A stretch of 28,501 nucleotides of DNA, from contig DEBC01000003.1 of assembly GCA_002348365.1 (NCBI GenBank), positions 1-28,501 of the forward strand, written 5' to 3'. The position numbers and the translations under genes are program-made. The DNA comes from Alphaproteobacteria bacterium UBA2966 (lineage in GTDB: Bacteria > Pseudomonadota > Alphaproteobacteria > UBA2966). Numbering within the stretch: the stretch's first letter is position 1; every line of letters begins with the position of its first letter. Of the stretch, positions 7,172 through 15,746 are shown in pieces. The notes beneath the pieces were generated by a model. It ran no database searches. It was not told where the DNA came from and saw nothing but the letters and a program-made list of their open reading frames with translations.

Positions 7172-8734
7172 ATGGTATTAAGGCTTATCGACTACTTCGA
7201 TCGCGGCGCTTCATTCAATCCTGCCCGCGATTGCTTCATTCAAGGTGAGCAGCGGATCACGTTCGCCGAGGTCCAACGCTTGTCACATCGAATCGGCAAC
7301 GCCCTCCTTTCGGAAGGCGTCTCCAAGGGTCATCAAGCAGCCGTCTTCAGTCCCAATGACGCGATGGCATTCGTTTGCGTCCTGGGAATTCTGAGGGCCT
7401 GTGCAGCTTGGGTGCCAATCAACGCCCGAAGCGCCATGACCGAGAACCTTCACGTACTCAACGATAGCGGCTGCGAGCTTCTGTTCTACCACAGCTCCTT
7501 TGAAGGTGAGATCGAGGAGATCCGCAAGCAGGTACCGGGAATACGCCGCTATGTTTGCGTGGATCGCGAGGGCCCGGAATCTCCGTTCCTGCAGGACTGG
7601 ATCGCAAACCAGCAGGACATTGCACCTTACATCGCTTGCGATCCGCAGGATTTTGCGGCCATTCGATACACGGGTGGCACCACCGGTGTTCCCAAGGGCG
7701 TACCCCTCACCCACCTCAATTTTTCATACATGCTCGCGAACGCCTCGGTAGCAATGCCTTACGACGAGCCGCCGGTCTATCTCGCTGCCGCACCGATGAC
7801 GCACGTTGCCGGCGCGATGTCCCTGATGCTTCTGCCGCATGGCACTACGATCGTTGTCATTGATCGACCCCAGCCGGAACTCGTGATGGAGATGATCAAA
7901 ACGCACAGCGTGACGACCGTTTTTCTCCCGCCGACCGCCATATACATGCTCTTGGCCCATCCCGACGTCCGGAATTGCGACTACTCCTCATTGAAATACT
8001 TCCACTACGCCGCATCGCCGATGTCCCCGGATAAACTCAGGGAGGCGATCGACGTCTTCGGGCCCGTGATGTCGCAGTCATATGGGCAAACCGAATCGCC
8101 CTTCATCAGCACTTACTTTTCAAAGAAGGATCAGGCGGAGGCCTGCCATGATCCAGACAAGTCGCACCGTCTTCGAAGCGCCGGACGACCGAGTCTCTTT
8201 ACGCTGGTCGAGATCATGGATGACGACGGCAATATCCTCGGGGCCGGCGATGTGGGTGAAATCGTGACGCGCGGGGGCATCGTCATGGTGGGTTACTACA
8301 AACGCCCGGATGCCACGCAGGAAGTGTCTGCGCACGGTTGGCACCACACCAACGACATCGGCTACAAAGACGAAGATGGGTTCATCTACATTGTCGATCG
8401 CAAGCGGGATATGATTGTCTCCGGAGGGTTCAATGTTTGGCCGAGTGAGATTGAAAACGTGATTCTGACATCGTCGGCGGTTCAGGATTGCGCCGTCATT
8501 GGCGTCCCTGACGAGAAGTGGGGCGAGGCCGTCAAAGCGGTGATCGAACTCAAACCCGGCCGGCAGATTTCTTCTGAGGAGATCGTGGCGATGTGCAAGG
8601 ACCAGCTCGGCAGCGTGAAATCCCCCAAATCCGTTGAGTTCTGGGACGAATTGCCCCGCAGCGCGGTTGGCAAGGTCCTCAAAAAGGACGTTCGTGAGCG
8701 ATTCTGGGCCGGCCATGAACGTCGCGTCGGCTGA
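7172..8734 (+). CDS. Acyl-CoA synthetase (AMP-forming, class I adenylate-forming)
   Basis: This 520-residue protein has the usual length and motif order for a medium/long-chain or aryl acyl-CoA ligase. The phosphate loop YTGGTTGVPKG is at about 166-176. SYGQTESP (A5-like), GYYKRPDATQEV, the hinge Asp in HTNDIGYKDEDGFIYIVDRKRDMIVSGG and the NVWPSEIENV stretch follow. The C-terminal catalytic Lys is about 501 in SAVGKVLKK. It activates a carboxylic acid with ATP and loads it onto CoA; the substrate cannot be told from sequence. It is the first gene of a probable unit with the MDR reductase and ABC transporter genes downstream, suggesting import and activation of an organic acid or amine-derived acid. 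No strong RBS precedes ATG 7172. Confidence 0.88.
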   Translation: MVLRLIDYFDRGASFNPARDCFIQGEQRITFAEVQRLSHRIGNALLSEGVSKGHQAAVFSPNDAMAFVCVLGILRACAAWVPINARSAMTENLHVLNDSGCELLFYHSSFEGEIEEIRKQVPGIRRYVCVDREGPESPFLQDWIANQQDIAPYIACDPQDFAAIRYTGGTTGVPKGVPLTHLNFSYMLANASVAMPYDEPPVYLAAAPMTHVAGAMSLMLLPHGTTIVVIDRPQPELVMEMIKTHSVTTVFLPPTAIYMLLAHPDVRNCDYSSLKYFHYAASPMSPDKLREAIDVFGPVMSQSYGQTESPFISTYFSKKDQAEACHDPDKSHRLRSAGRPSLFTLVEIMDDDGNILGAGDVGEIVTRGGIVMVGYYKRPDATQEVSAHGWHHTNDIGYKDEDGFIYIVDRKRDMIVSGGFNVWPSEIENVILTSSAVQDCAVIGVPDEKWGEAVKAVIELKPGRQISSEEIVAMCKDQLGSVKSPKSVEFWDELPRSAVGKVLKKDVRERFWAGHERRVG

Positions 8735-8772
8735 GTCCAAGGTATAAGAACCGGATCTTCTAATTTGTCATC

Positions 8773-8800
8773 CACTGAACGATGAACACTGAACGATGAA
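8773..8800 (+). repeat. 14-bp tandem duplication covering a start codon
   Basis: The unit CACTGAACGATGAA occurs twice in direct tandem (8773-8786 and 8787-8800). Each copy carries an ATG. The second ATG (8796) starts the reductase gene; the first (8782) opens a five-codon ORF (MNTER) whose TGA overlaps the second ATG. Confidence 0.9.
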
Positions 8801-9785
8801 AGCTGCTCAATTCTCGTATTTCGGATCGCCGCTCGAAGTGATCGAGCTTGAGGAAGTTCCCGATCCTCCATCGCCGGGTGACGGTGAAGTGGGGATCGAC
8901 ATCATGTACGTACCCGTCAACGTCGGTGACCTCCTCGCCATGGAGGGCCGCTACGGTGCATCGGCATTCAAGCTTCCGCGCATCGCAGGTGTTGAGGGCC
9001 TGGGGCGAATTTCATCTGTTGGTGAGAATGTGAACAATGTCCAGGTGGGCGACCGTGTCCTGCTCCCGCCGGGACACGGCACGTGGTGCGAAAAGATCAC
9101 GGCGCCCGCGGCGCAGGTCACAGTGTTGCCGGACAAAGGGGATGCTCAGCAGCTGTGCATGATGCGCGCAAACCCCGCTTCGGCCTATATGATGCTGACG
9201 ACGTTCGTGGATCTCTCGCCGAGCGATTGGGTGATCCAGAACGCGGCGAACTCCGGAGTTGGTCAATACCTGATCGAACTCGCCAAGCTCGAAGGTTTCA
9301 AGACCGTCAATATCGTGCGGCGGCCGCGCACGGTAGAGCCGCTCAAGCAACTGGGCGCCGACGTCGTCTTGCTGGACGGAGCCGACCTTCAGGAGCGAGT
9401 CACCGCGGAGACTGGCGGTGCCAGCATCAAGCTCGGAATCGATGCGGTTGCCGGCGACGCAAGCCAAAAGATGGCACAGTGCCTTGCGGTCGGCGGCACG
9501 ATCGTGAACTACGGCCTACTCAGCGGCGAGCCCTGCAAGATTGAGCCGAGTGAAGTGATTTTCCGCGATATTCGCCTGCGTGGATTCTGGCGGGCGAAAT
9601 GGCAGATTACCGCACCGCCCGAGGAAGTGTCTCGAGTCACCGAACACTTGGTCAGCCATATCGTGCATGGCAAACTTCGCTCGGAAATCGAGGCGGTATA
9701 TCCTTTCTGGAAACTCCGCGAAGCTCTCCACCACGCTCAGCATAGCGATCGCGTCGGCAAGATCCTGTTGCAGATGAGTGAATAA
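8796..9785 (+). CDS. Zinc-free MDR oxidoreductase, 2-enoyl thioester reductase-like
   Basis: This 329-residue medium-chain dehydrogenase/reductase lacks the zinc-ligand pattern of alcohol dehydrogenases. The cofactor region reads QNAANSGVGQYLIELAKLEGFKTVNIVRR (about 148-176), a pattern I associate with mitochondrial enoyl-thioester reductase (MECR/ETR). The VNVGDLLAMEGRYG segment and a VGDRVLLPPGHGTW stretch support the same subgroup. Such enzymes reduce trans-2-enoyl-CoA or -ACP with NADPH, while related quinone oxidoreductases reduce quinones. With an acyl-CoA ligase just upstream, an acyl-thioester substrate is the better guess. The gene starts inside a tandem duplication that also creates a small overlapping ORF. 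It is followed closely (26 bp) by the ABC permease genes. Confidence 0.82.
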   Translation: MKAAQFSYFGSPLEVIELEEVPDPPSPGDGEVGIDIMYVPVNVGDLLAMEGRYGASAFKLPRIAGVEGLGRISSVGENVNNVQVGDRVLLPPGHGTWCEKITAPAAQVTVLPDKGDAQQLCMMRANPASAYMMLTTFVDLSPSDWVIQNAANSGVGQYLIELAKLEGFKTVNIVRRPRTVEPLKQLGADVVLLDGADLQERVTAETGGASIKLGIDAVAGDASQKMAQCLAVGGTIVNYGLLSGEPCKIEPSEVIFRDIRLRGFWRAKWQITAPPEEVSRVTEHLVSHIVHGKLRSEIEAVYPFWKLREALHHAQHSDRVGKILLQMSE

Positions 9786-9811
9786 TTGAAACAGGGAAGT
9801 GATCCAGGCGC

Positions 9812-10675
9812 ATGAGCGGCATCAAAGCCAGATGGGAATTGATCCTCATACCACCGCTTGTCTTGACGGTGGTGTTGCTCGTCGCCTCGCAGTTCATCTT
9901 CATCAAGGGCAGCTTCCACAAGGACCTCGGCTACGGAGACCTGTCTACGACTTATGAACTCGTGAACTACCTCCGGGCCTTCTCGGATCCCTACTACCTG
10001 GATGTCCTGCTGCTCTCCATCAATGTATCCGCCACCGCGACAATCCTCACCATGGTCTGTGCCGTACCCGTCGCCTACATCATCGCCCGCATGACATCAC
10101 GCTGGGCGATGTTGTTCCTGGCACTGGTCGTGGTGGCGCAATTCGTCACCATCGCCATCAAGGTGTTGGGTCTCATCGTACTGTTCAGCCCGGACGGGAT
10201 CGTCAACCGGCTGTTTTTGTGGCTGGGGCTGATTGAAGAGACATTTACGATTCTGGGGACGTTCCCCGGTGTTATCACCGGACTGATGTACTACTCGCTC
10301 GGTTTCGCGGTCCTGCTGATTTACAGCGTGATCCTGACCATTCCGCGCAGCCTGGAAGAGGCGGCTCAGATCCATGGAGCGGGGCGGTTCAATGTCTATC
10401 GCCGGATCATCATGCCGCTCGCGGCGCCGGGAACCGTGATCTGTTCCTTGATGGTCTTCAACATCAGCATCGGAGGATTCGCTTCGACGGCGCTGATCGG
10501 CGCCGGAAAGATCCTGACCCTGCCCGTGATCGTCCAGCGGAGTGTCATCGTGAATTACAACTACGGTATGGGAGCCGCACTGGCCGTCATACTTTTGTTG
10601 TCGGTCATCCTTATAAACTTGTTCTCGGTCTGGATGGTGCACCGGTTCCGGCGAGGAAAGGCGATGACTGTCTGA
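9812..10675 (+). CDS. ABC transporter permease, PotB-like
   Basis: A 287-residue inner-membrane protein with about six hydrophobic segments. The first runs about residues 9-31, followed by a periplasmic loop and then a cluster from residue 64 on. The EAA loop, which docks on the ATPase, is at about 182-203 (EEAAQIHGAGRFNVYRR followed by MPLAAPG). The arrangement fits the spermidine/putrescine, Fe(III) and 2-aminoethylphosphonate permease family. The second permease starts about 20 bp downstream and the binding protein follows, so the three form a type I importer. There is no ATPase gene in this cluster. The substrate is not identifiable; polyamine or small carboxylate/amine are reasonable guesses from family membership only. 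Confidence 0.87.
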   Translation: MSGIKARWELILIPPLVLTVVLLVASQFIFIKGSFHKDLGYGDLSTTYELVNYLRAFSDPYYLDVLLLSINVSATATILTMVCAVPVAYIIARMTSRWAMLFLALVVVAQFVTIAIKVLGLIVLFSPDGIVNRLFLWLGLIEETFTILGTFPGVITGLMYYSLGFAVLLIYSVILTIPRSLEEAAQIHGAGRFNVYRRIIMPLAAPGTVICSLMVFNISIGGFASTALIGAGKILTLPVIVQRSVIVNYNYGMGAALAVILLLSVILINLFSVWMVHRFRRGKAMTV

Positions 10676-10694
10676 TGTGCAGGAACCTCGACTC

Positions 10695-11525
10695 ATGAAC
10701 CCCAGAGCCAGATCCAAGTTGATTTCAAGCGGTTCGCGATCGCTGATCCTCGCGGCCGTCTATATCTTCCTGTTCGCGCCGATCATCATTGTGATGGCGA
10801 CATCGTTCGACTACGGCGAACGCGCGTATGTCATATTTCCACCAGAGCGGTTCACCTTTGATGCCTATCTCAACATTCCCGAGTACATCGAGAACGGCAT
10901 CTATTTGAGCGTCGGTGTGGGTATTTCCGCTGCCCTGGGTGCTTCCCTGATTGGCATTCCTGCAGCCCTAGGGATCGTGCGCAGCGACATTCCCGGGAAA
11001 TCCTTGATCATGACCTTGTTTCGCATTCCCCTGCAGATTCCGGGGGTGGTCATGGGCCTGGCGTTCCTGCAGGCCTATTATGCTATCGGCGCAGCAACCG
11101 ACTGGTACGCGAACGGAACCTACATCGGTCTGGTTATCGCGCATATCTTTGCAGCAACGCCCTTCGTCATCGGTGCCGTCGTGCCCGTCCTGCAACGGTT
11201 TCAGCCAACCCTTGAAGAGGCGGCTCAAACCCTGGGGGCCAGCAGGATGACCACTTTCCGCAAAATAACGTTGCCTTTGATTGCACCCGGTGTCTTCGCC
11301 GGAAGCCTTTATGCGTTCATGATTTCATTCGGCGACGTTCCGATCGCGATATTCCTGTCGAAACCCGGCACATCGACATTCCCGGTGGAGGTGTTTTTCG
11401 CGCTGGAGCAGGAATTCGATACCACAATTCTTGCGGCGTCGACCCTCGTCGTCATTTTCTCGCTGATGGTGCTTCTGATCATCCAAAGGTTCTCAGGGCT
11501 CGATGTCTTTGTCAGGACCCGATGA
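10695..11525 (+). CDS. ABC transporter permease, PotC-like
   Basis: This is the second permease of the importer, 276 residues from ATG 10695. AGGA lies about 10 nt upstream of that ATG; a GTG at 10677, one base past the previous stop, is the alternative and would add six residues. It shows an N-terminal membrane segment (about 16-35) followed by a cluster of five more. The EAA motif is at about 174-195 (EEAAQTLGASRMTTFRK followed by TLPLIAPG). It would form a heterodimer with the preceding PotB-like subunit. Similar pairs are encoded side by side in polyamine and related importers. Confidence 0.87.
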   Translation: MNPRARSKLISSGSRSLILAAVYIFLFAPIIIVMATSFDYGERAYVIFPPERFTFDAYLNIPEYIENGIYLSVGVGISAALGASLIGIPAALGIVRSDIPGKSLIMTLFRIPLQIPGVVMGLAFLQAYYAIGAATDWYANGTYIGLVIAHIFAATPFVIGAVVPVLQRFQPTLEEAAQTLGASRMTTFRKITLPLIAPGVFAGSLYAFMISFGDVPIAIFLSKPGTSTFPVEVFFALEQEFDTTILAASTLVVIFSLMVLLIIQRFSGLDVFVRTR

Positions 11526-11646
11526 GCGAGGACATTGGTTTCTTCAGGAATTGGACGTAGCCGCGCGGCCCGACTAAGGTCGCTGCCTCATTAGAAATGC
11601 TGTCGTTTAGTTAGTTGTGAGAATTGCACCTACTGGGAGGATCAAT

Positions 11647-12720
11647 ATGAAATCGCAAACCGCAATCAAGTTGTTCGCCGTCGGCCTCGTCGCCGCGGGC
11701 GTGACGGCCGTGGACGTGAAGCCGTCCGTCGCCGGCATGTTCGATGGCGTTGAAGTGCGCGTCGCCAGCTTTGGCGGCAAATGGCGCAAGCTCATCGAGT
11801 CGACCGTGGGCGAGGCCTTCGCCAAGGAAGGCGGCAAGATGGTGTATGTCGCCGGATCACCGAGCCCGAACTTCGCCAAGCTGATCGCCGCGCGTGGATC
11901 GGAACCACCCTTCGACCTTATGGAGACAACGGACGATTTCCTGCCGCCGCTGCTGGCGAAAGGAATGCTGGACGAGATCGATTACAGCAAGGTCCCCAAC
12001 GAGTCGGCGTTGCCATCGCAAAACAAGACCAAGCACGGGGTTCTGACGTGGGTGACGCAGTCATCCATCATCTACAACACCGAAAAGTTCAAAGAGCACG
12101 GTATTCCCGTGCCGCAGAAGTACGCCGACCTGAAGCACCCTAAGCTGCAAGGCAAGATATCGATTCCTGATATCGCCGGTGGCGGCGTCATGCCCTGCCT
12201 CGTAGGTATGGCTCTGGAAGGCGGTGGCAGTGAGACCAACATTCAGCCTGCGCTCGACCTTATCGCCAGCCTCGATGTCAAAGCCTTCTGGAAGGGTAAC
12301 TCGGGCCTTCGCACCCTCTTGAAGAGTGGTGACGTCTGGGCCGCCTGTGCCGGCGTACACACCATGGGACGTCTGCTCGGCGTAGCACCCTTGTGGGCCA
12401 CGCACGTTGAAGTGAAGCCGGGAATCCATGGCGTGCTGAAGCAGGGTTGGCTCGTGAAGATCAAGGGCGGCAAGAACGACGCAGCCCGTGATTGGATCGT
12501 CAATCATTTCATCAGCAAGGCACACCAGGAAGGTGTCATGAAGGGCTGGCTACTGTCCTCGCGCTCGGACGTCCTGGCCGACTACGCATCCCGGGACGGC
12601 ATGGACTTCATGCGCCTGAAGCCCGACGAGGTGAAGAACATGTACTCGATCGATTTCTCGAAAGTCGATCGGGCCGCCTACACGGAGCAATGGAACCGTA
12701 AGGTGGGTGCGGGCTCGTAA
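11647..12720 (+). CDS. ABC transporter substrate-binding protein (PotD/AfuA-type)
   Basis: The start is ATG 11647, 6 nt after GGGAGG; an upstream in-frame start at 11617 lacks a site. The 357-residue protein has a signal peptide (about 1-29, ending SVAG) and the extracellular solute-binding fold: VRVASFGGKWRK at the start of the mature domain, then a VAGSPSPNFAKLIAARG segment and VTQSSIIYNTEKFKEHG, typical of the polyamine/iron/thiamine binding group. There is no lipobox Cys, so it is a soluble periplasmic protein. It is the last gene of the transporter cluster and is separated from the permeases by about 120 bp, so it may have its own promoter to give excess binding protein. A strong terminator follows. 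Confidence 0.87.
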   Translation: MKSQTAIKLFAVGLVAAGVTAVDVKPSVAGMFDGVEVRVASFGGKWRKLIESTVGEAFAKEGGKMVYVAGSPSPNFAKLIAARGSEPPFDLMETTDDFLPPLLAKGMLDEIDYSKVPNESALPSQNKTKHGVLTWVTQSSIIYNTEKFKEHGIPVPQKYADLKHPKLQGKISIPDIAGGGVMPCLVGMALEGGGSETNIQPALDLIASLDVKAFWKGNSGLRTLLKSGDVWAACAGVHTMGRLLGVAPLWATHVEVKPGIHGVLKQGWLVKIKGGKNDAARDWIVNHFISKAHQEGVMKGWLLSSRSDVLADYASRDGMDFMRLKPDEVKNMYSIDFSKVDRAAYTEQWNRKVGAGS

Positions 12721-12744
12721 GCCGCATCAAATTTTGAATTATCG

Positions 12745-12775
12745 GTGCCCCATCCTTTGGATGGGGCACTTTTTT
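12745..12775 (+). terminator. Rho-independent terminator
   Basis: A perfect 11-bp stem, GTGCCCCATCC (12745-12755) with GGATGGGGCAC (12759-12769), has a TTT loop and is followed by a run of six T. It ends the ABC transporter transcript 25 nt after the binding-protein stop. No U-tract exists for the opposite strand. Confidence 0.95.
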
Positions 12776-12779
12776 ACGC

Positions 12780-14237
12780 TCAACGCGCTTCCATCGTGAT
12801 CTCGACGTCACCCTGCTGAATGAACACGTGCGTGCCCGCCCTCATATTGCGGAGCGACTTGAGCAATTCGACGAACGACGGGGAGAGAATGGGCGGGAGC
12901 GGCGCGATCGGGGGGCCTGATAGCGCAGCCTCACTGATCTCCTCCGGGAAGGAATAGCGCAGGAACCTCTCCCCATCGGATAGATCCGGATACCTCTTGC
13001 GCAAACGATCCACCGCCGGCTCCAGTTCAGGCACTTCCAATGGGATCGTCTTCGATCCCCGTTCGACGATGCGATCGAGAACGTTCTGGTCGACCGGCGC
13101 GAGGTGTCTGCCAAAGTAACCCAAGGCATACTTCTTGACCTCATCGGGGACCACCGAGTAGCGCTCGCCGTGGATAGCGTTGAAGGTTCCCTGAACTGCC
13201 AGAAACTGGGCAAACGGCGTCACCTGGATCGGCCAGCCGAGATCCTCACGGACCCGGCCGCATTCCTCAAGGACATCAGGCAGCTTGTGTTCGAGGCCGA
13301 CTTCCCGTAGCTGCGAACTCAAATTCGACAGAACGCCACCGGGAATCTGGTGGTCGAAATGAGCCAGATCGAAGTCCTGGACTTCACCGATGGGTTTGTC
13401 GTGCAGGAACGCCTGCTCTTCGAAATGCCGGCTGATTTCTTCGACGGCCTGATCGTTCACTTCGACGTCGTAGCCTGCATAACGAAGATTCTTCACTGTC
13501 GTCTGAACGGCAGGCGGCGCATTGCCGTCCGCCACCGGCCAGACACAGCAGTAGAGATTGTCGACACCGTGCTTGACTGCCTCGAGATAGGTGCGCTGCG
13601 GCAGGCTCACCAGGGAGTGCATGTGCAGTCCCAACGGCATATCGCCGATCTCCTTCTTCAGTGCCGGCACCAGCGTCGCAGCCCGCTCGGGGGTCAGGAC
13701 GCCGCTGGCATCTTCGATGATCAGTTCATCCACACCGGCACGATCAATGATCTCGCGTGCTTTCTGAACGTAGAGCTCATCCGTATGGACCGGGCTTTCG
13801 CTGAAGAGCAACCAGTGCCCGATCTTGGCGCCATGGGCCTTGGCACTGAGGAGCTGGGGGATAGTGTTGTCGTAGTCATGCAGGCCATCGAACGCGTAGA
13901 CGCGGTCCACCCCGCTCCTGGCCAGGAGTTCGCCCCAGAGTTCATTGATATCAACCGGCTGCCGATCGAAATTGAGCGCGCAGTTGCTGCGCATGATGGT
14001 CTGGAATGGTTGCGATATCCGTCGCCGCAATTCTCTGATGCGGGTCCAGGGATTCTCGCCGATAAACCGCATGCAGGCATCGAACTGAACGGCCCCGATC
14101 ATCTCGACGACCCAGAAACCCGAACGATCGAAAGCATCAGCAACCGGCAACATCATGGCTGTGGGCATGCGCGTCGCCCACAAACACTGATGCCCGTCCC
14201 GAAGCGTGGTGTCGACAATGCGAATGGTCCGCGCCAT
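12780..14237 (-). CDS. Carboxyltransferase-like protein (OadA/PycB family), paralogue 2
   Basis: This 485-residue protein has the HMGL-like TIM barrel plus conserved carboxylase domain of oxaloacetate decarboxylase alpha / pyruvate carboxylase subunit B, without a biotinyl domain. DTTLRDGHQCLWATRM (from Asp9) and the metal-binding HMH (about His205/207) are present, as is HQIPGGVLSNL. The canonical carboxy-lysine motif IKDMAG/IKDMSG is replaced by IEDASG (Glu about 175). The catalytic-Thr segment (SATYGHP in OadA, from memory) is replaced by ADGNAPP. It may therefore use a different substrate, act as a non-catalytic partner, or perform a different lyase reaction. It starts 2 bp after the stop of its paralogue, implying translational coupling, and has no clear RBS of its own. 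Confidence 0.8.
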   Translation of the reverse strand: MARTIRIVDTTLRDGHQCLWATRMPTAMMLPVADAFDRSGFWVVEMIGAVQFDACMRFIGENPWTRIRELRRRISQPFQTIMRSNCALNFDRQPVDINELWGELLARSGVDRVYAFDGLHDYDNTIPQLLSAKAHGAKIGHWLLFSESPVHTDELYVQKAREIIDRAGVDELIIEDASGVLTPERAATLVPALKKEIGDMPLGLHMHSLVSLPQRTYLEAVKHGVDNLYCCVWPVADGNAPPAVQTTVKNLRYAGYDVEVNDQAVEEISRHFEEQAFLHDKPIGEVQDFDLAHFDHQIPGGVLSNLSSQLREVGLEHKLPDVLEECGRVREDLGWPIQVTPFAQFLAVQGTFNAIHGERYSVVPDEVKKYALGYFGRHLAPVDQNVLDRIVERGSKTIPLEVPELEPAVDRLRKRYPDLSDGERFLRYSFPEEISEAALSGPPIAPLPPILSPSFVELLKSLRNMRAGTHVFIQQGDVEITMEAR

Positions 14238-14239
14238 GA

Positions 14240-15721
14240 CTAGGCTGCACCCTTCTGACCGGCGCCGTGGAAGCCGAGTTCGACATCGATATCTCCGCTG
14301 CCCGCTGCAATTCGGTTCGGGATGTTCTGGTCACGCAATCGATCCATCAAGTGAAGGAACGGCACCGACATCGTTGACGGCAGAGCATCGCCTGGGTGCG
14401 CGTAGAGGTCGTCGATGACGTCCTCGGGAAACGAATAGCGCAACATGCGCTCTTCATCGTCGAGGTCAGGATATCGTTCGCGCAGTCGCGCCACGCCCGG
14501 CTCTGGCTCAGGCGGGTCGAGGGCAATCGCCTGCGAACCGCGCTCAATGATGCGATCGAGAACGTTGGGCTCCACAGGTGCGGGCAGTTTGCCGAAGTAG
14601 CCCAGGGCATAGAGCTTGACCTCGTCAATGACGACGCCATATCGCTCGCCGTGAATTACGTTGAGCGCCGCTTGGACGGCGACGTGCTGAGAGAACGGCG
14701 TCACCATGATGGGCCAGCCCAACTCGGCACGAACTCGGCCACATTCTTCAAGGACGGCCAGCAACTGATCGGCCATGCCCGCTTGTTCCAGATTTGCGAT
14801 CAGGTTGGACATGACACCGCCGGGTATCTGGTGATCGAATTGGCCGAGATCGAAATCCTGCGGCCGGCCCGCCGGCTTGCCGAGCAGCGTGATCCCTGCC
14901 TCGAGATGGCGGCTTATGCTCTCGATCGCATCATCGTCGATATCCAGTTCGTAGCCGGCATATCGCAGGTTCCTTGCCGTCGTCTGAACAGAAGGCGGCG
15001 CATTGCCATCCGCCACGGGCGAAATACATGTGTAAAGCCCGTCGATCCCGTGCTTTGCCGCTTCAAGATAGGTTCTCTGTGGCAGCCCCACGAGGCAGTG
15101 GCTGTGCAGCCCCAGCGGCCTGTCCCCCACCGCGGCTTTCAGGGCCGGCACGAGAGTTGCCGCCCGCTCGGGCGTCAAGACTCCGCTGGTATCCTGGATG
15201 ATGATTTCGTCGACATCGGCACGCTCGATAATCTCGTGCGCCTTGGCGACATACATCTCGTCGGTGTGGACCGGACTGTCGCTGAAGATAAGCCAATGGA
15301 CGGTATAGGCGCCCAGTTCCTTGGCGTGCTTGAGATATGGGGCCGTGTTGTCGAAGTCATGCAGACCGTCAAAGGCGAGCATGCGGTCTGTCCCGTTGCG
15401 GAGCAGCACTTCAACCCAGAGACGGTTGATGTCCGCCGGCTTAATGTCGAATCCCAGCACGCAGGCGCTGCGGATGAAGCCCTGCATCGGCGTATTGACG
15501 AGGCGTTTCTTGACCTCGCGCATGCGCTCGAAGGGGTCGTCCCGCAGGTACCGCACGCAGGCGTCAAAATGGACATTTCCCATGAGCTCGATGGCACCGT
15601 AGCCGGCACGGTCGAATGCCTCAATGACAGGCAGCATCATTGACGTCGGCATGCGTGTCGCCCACAGGCACTGATGCCCGTCACGCAGGGTCGTGTCGTA
15701 AATCTTCAAGCGGCGAGACAT
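14240..15721 (-). CDS. Carboxyltransferase-like protein (OadA/PycB family), paralogue 1
   Basis: A 493-residue paralogue of the next gene, co-linear over its full length and sharing long blocks such as DTTLRDGHQCLWATRMPT, GVLTPERAATLVPALK and PVADGNAPP. Asp9 and His206/His208 of the metal site are kept. The carboxy-lysine position is Gln176 (IIIQDTSG), and the Thr-containing catalytic segment is again ADGNAPP. The C-terminal conserved carboxylase domain (VLEECGRVRAELGWP, VTPFSQHVAVQAALNVIHGERYG) is normal. The gene follows the biotin carrier gene by 25 bp and precedes paralogue 2 by 2 bp, all on the minus strand. The trio suggests a biotin-dependent complex with two non-identical carboxyltransferase-type subunits. 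No biotin carboxylase gene lies in the window. Confidence 0.82.
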   Translation of the reverse strand: MSRRLKIYDTTLRDGHQCLWATRMPTSMMLPVIEAFDRAGYGAIELMGNVHFDACVRYLRDDPFERMREVKKRLVNTPMQGFIRSACVLGFDIKPADINRLWVEVLLRNGTDRMLAFDGLHDFDNTAPYLKHAKELGAYTVHWLIFSDSPVHTDEMYVAKAHEIIERADVDEIIIQDTSGVLTPERAATLVPALKAAVGDRPLGLHSHCLVGLPQRTYLEAAKHGIDGLYTCISPVADGNAPPSVQTTARNLRYAGYELDIDDDAIESISRHLEAGITLLGKPAGRPQDFDLGQFDHQIPGGVMSNLIANLEQAGMADQLLAVLEECGRVRAELGWPIMVTPFSQHVAVQAALNVIHGERYGVVIDEVKLYALGYFGKLPAPVEPNVLDRIIERGSQAIALDPPEPEPGVARLRERYPDLDDEERMLRYSFPEDVIDDLYAHPGDALPSTMSVPFLHLMDRLRDQNIPNRIAAGSGDIDVELGFHGAGQKGAA

Positions 15722-15746
15722 GGAAGAACGCTGCGCTGGGTCGGGA

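Noticed and set aside
14396..15643. A 415-residue plus-strand ORF
   Set aside because: It lies entirely antisense to carboxyltransferase paralogue 1, has no RBS or recognisable domain, and is explained by codon bias on the opposite strand. The ORF at 13350-14243 is rejected for the same reason.
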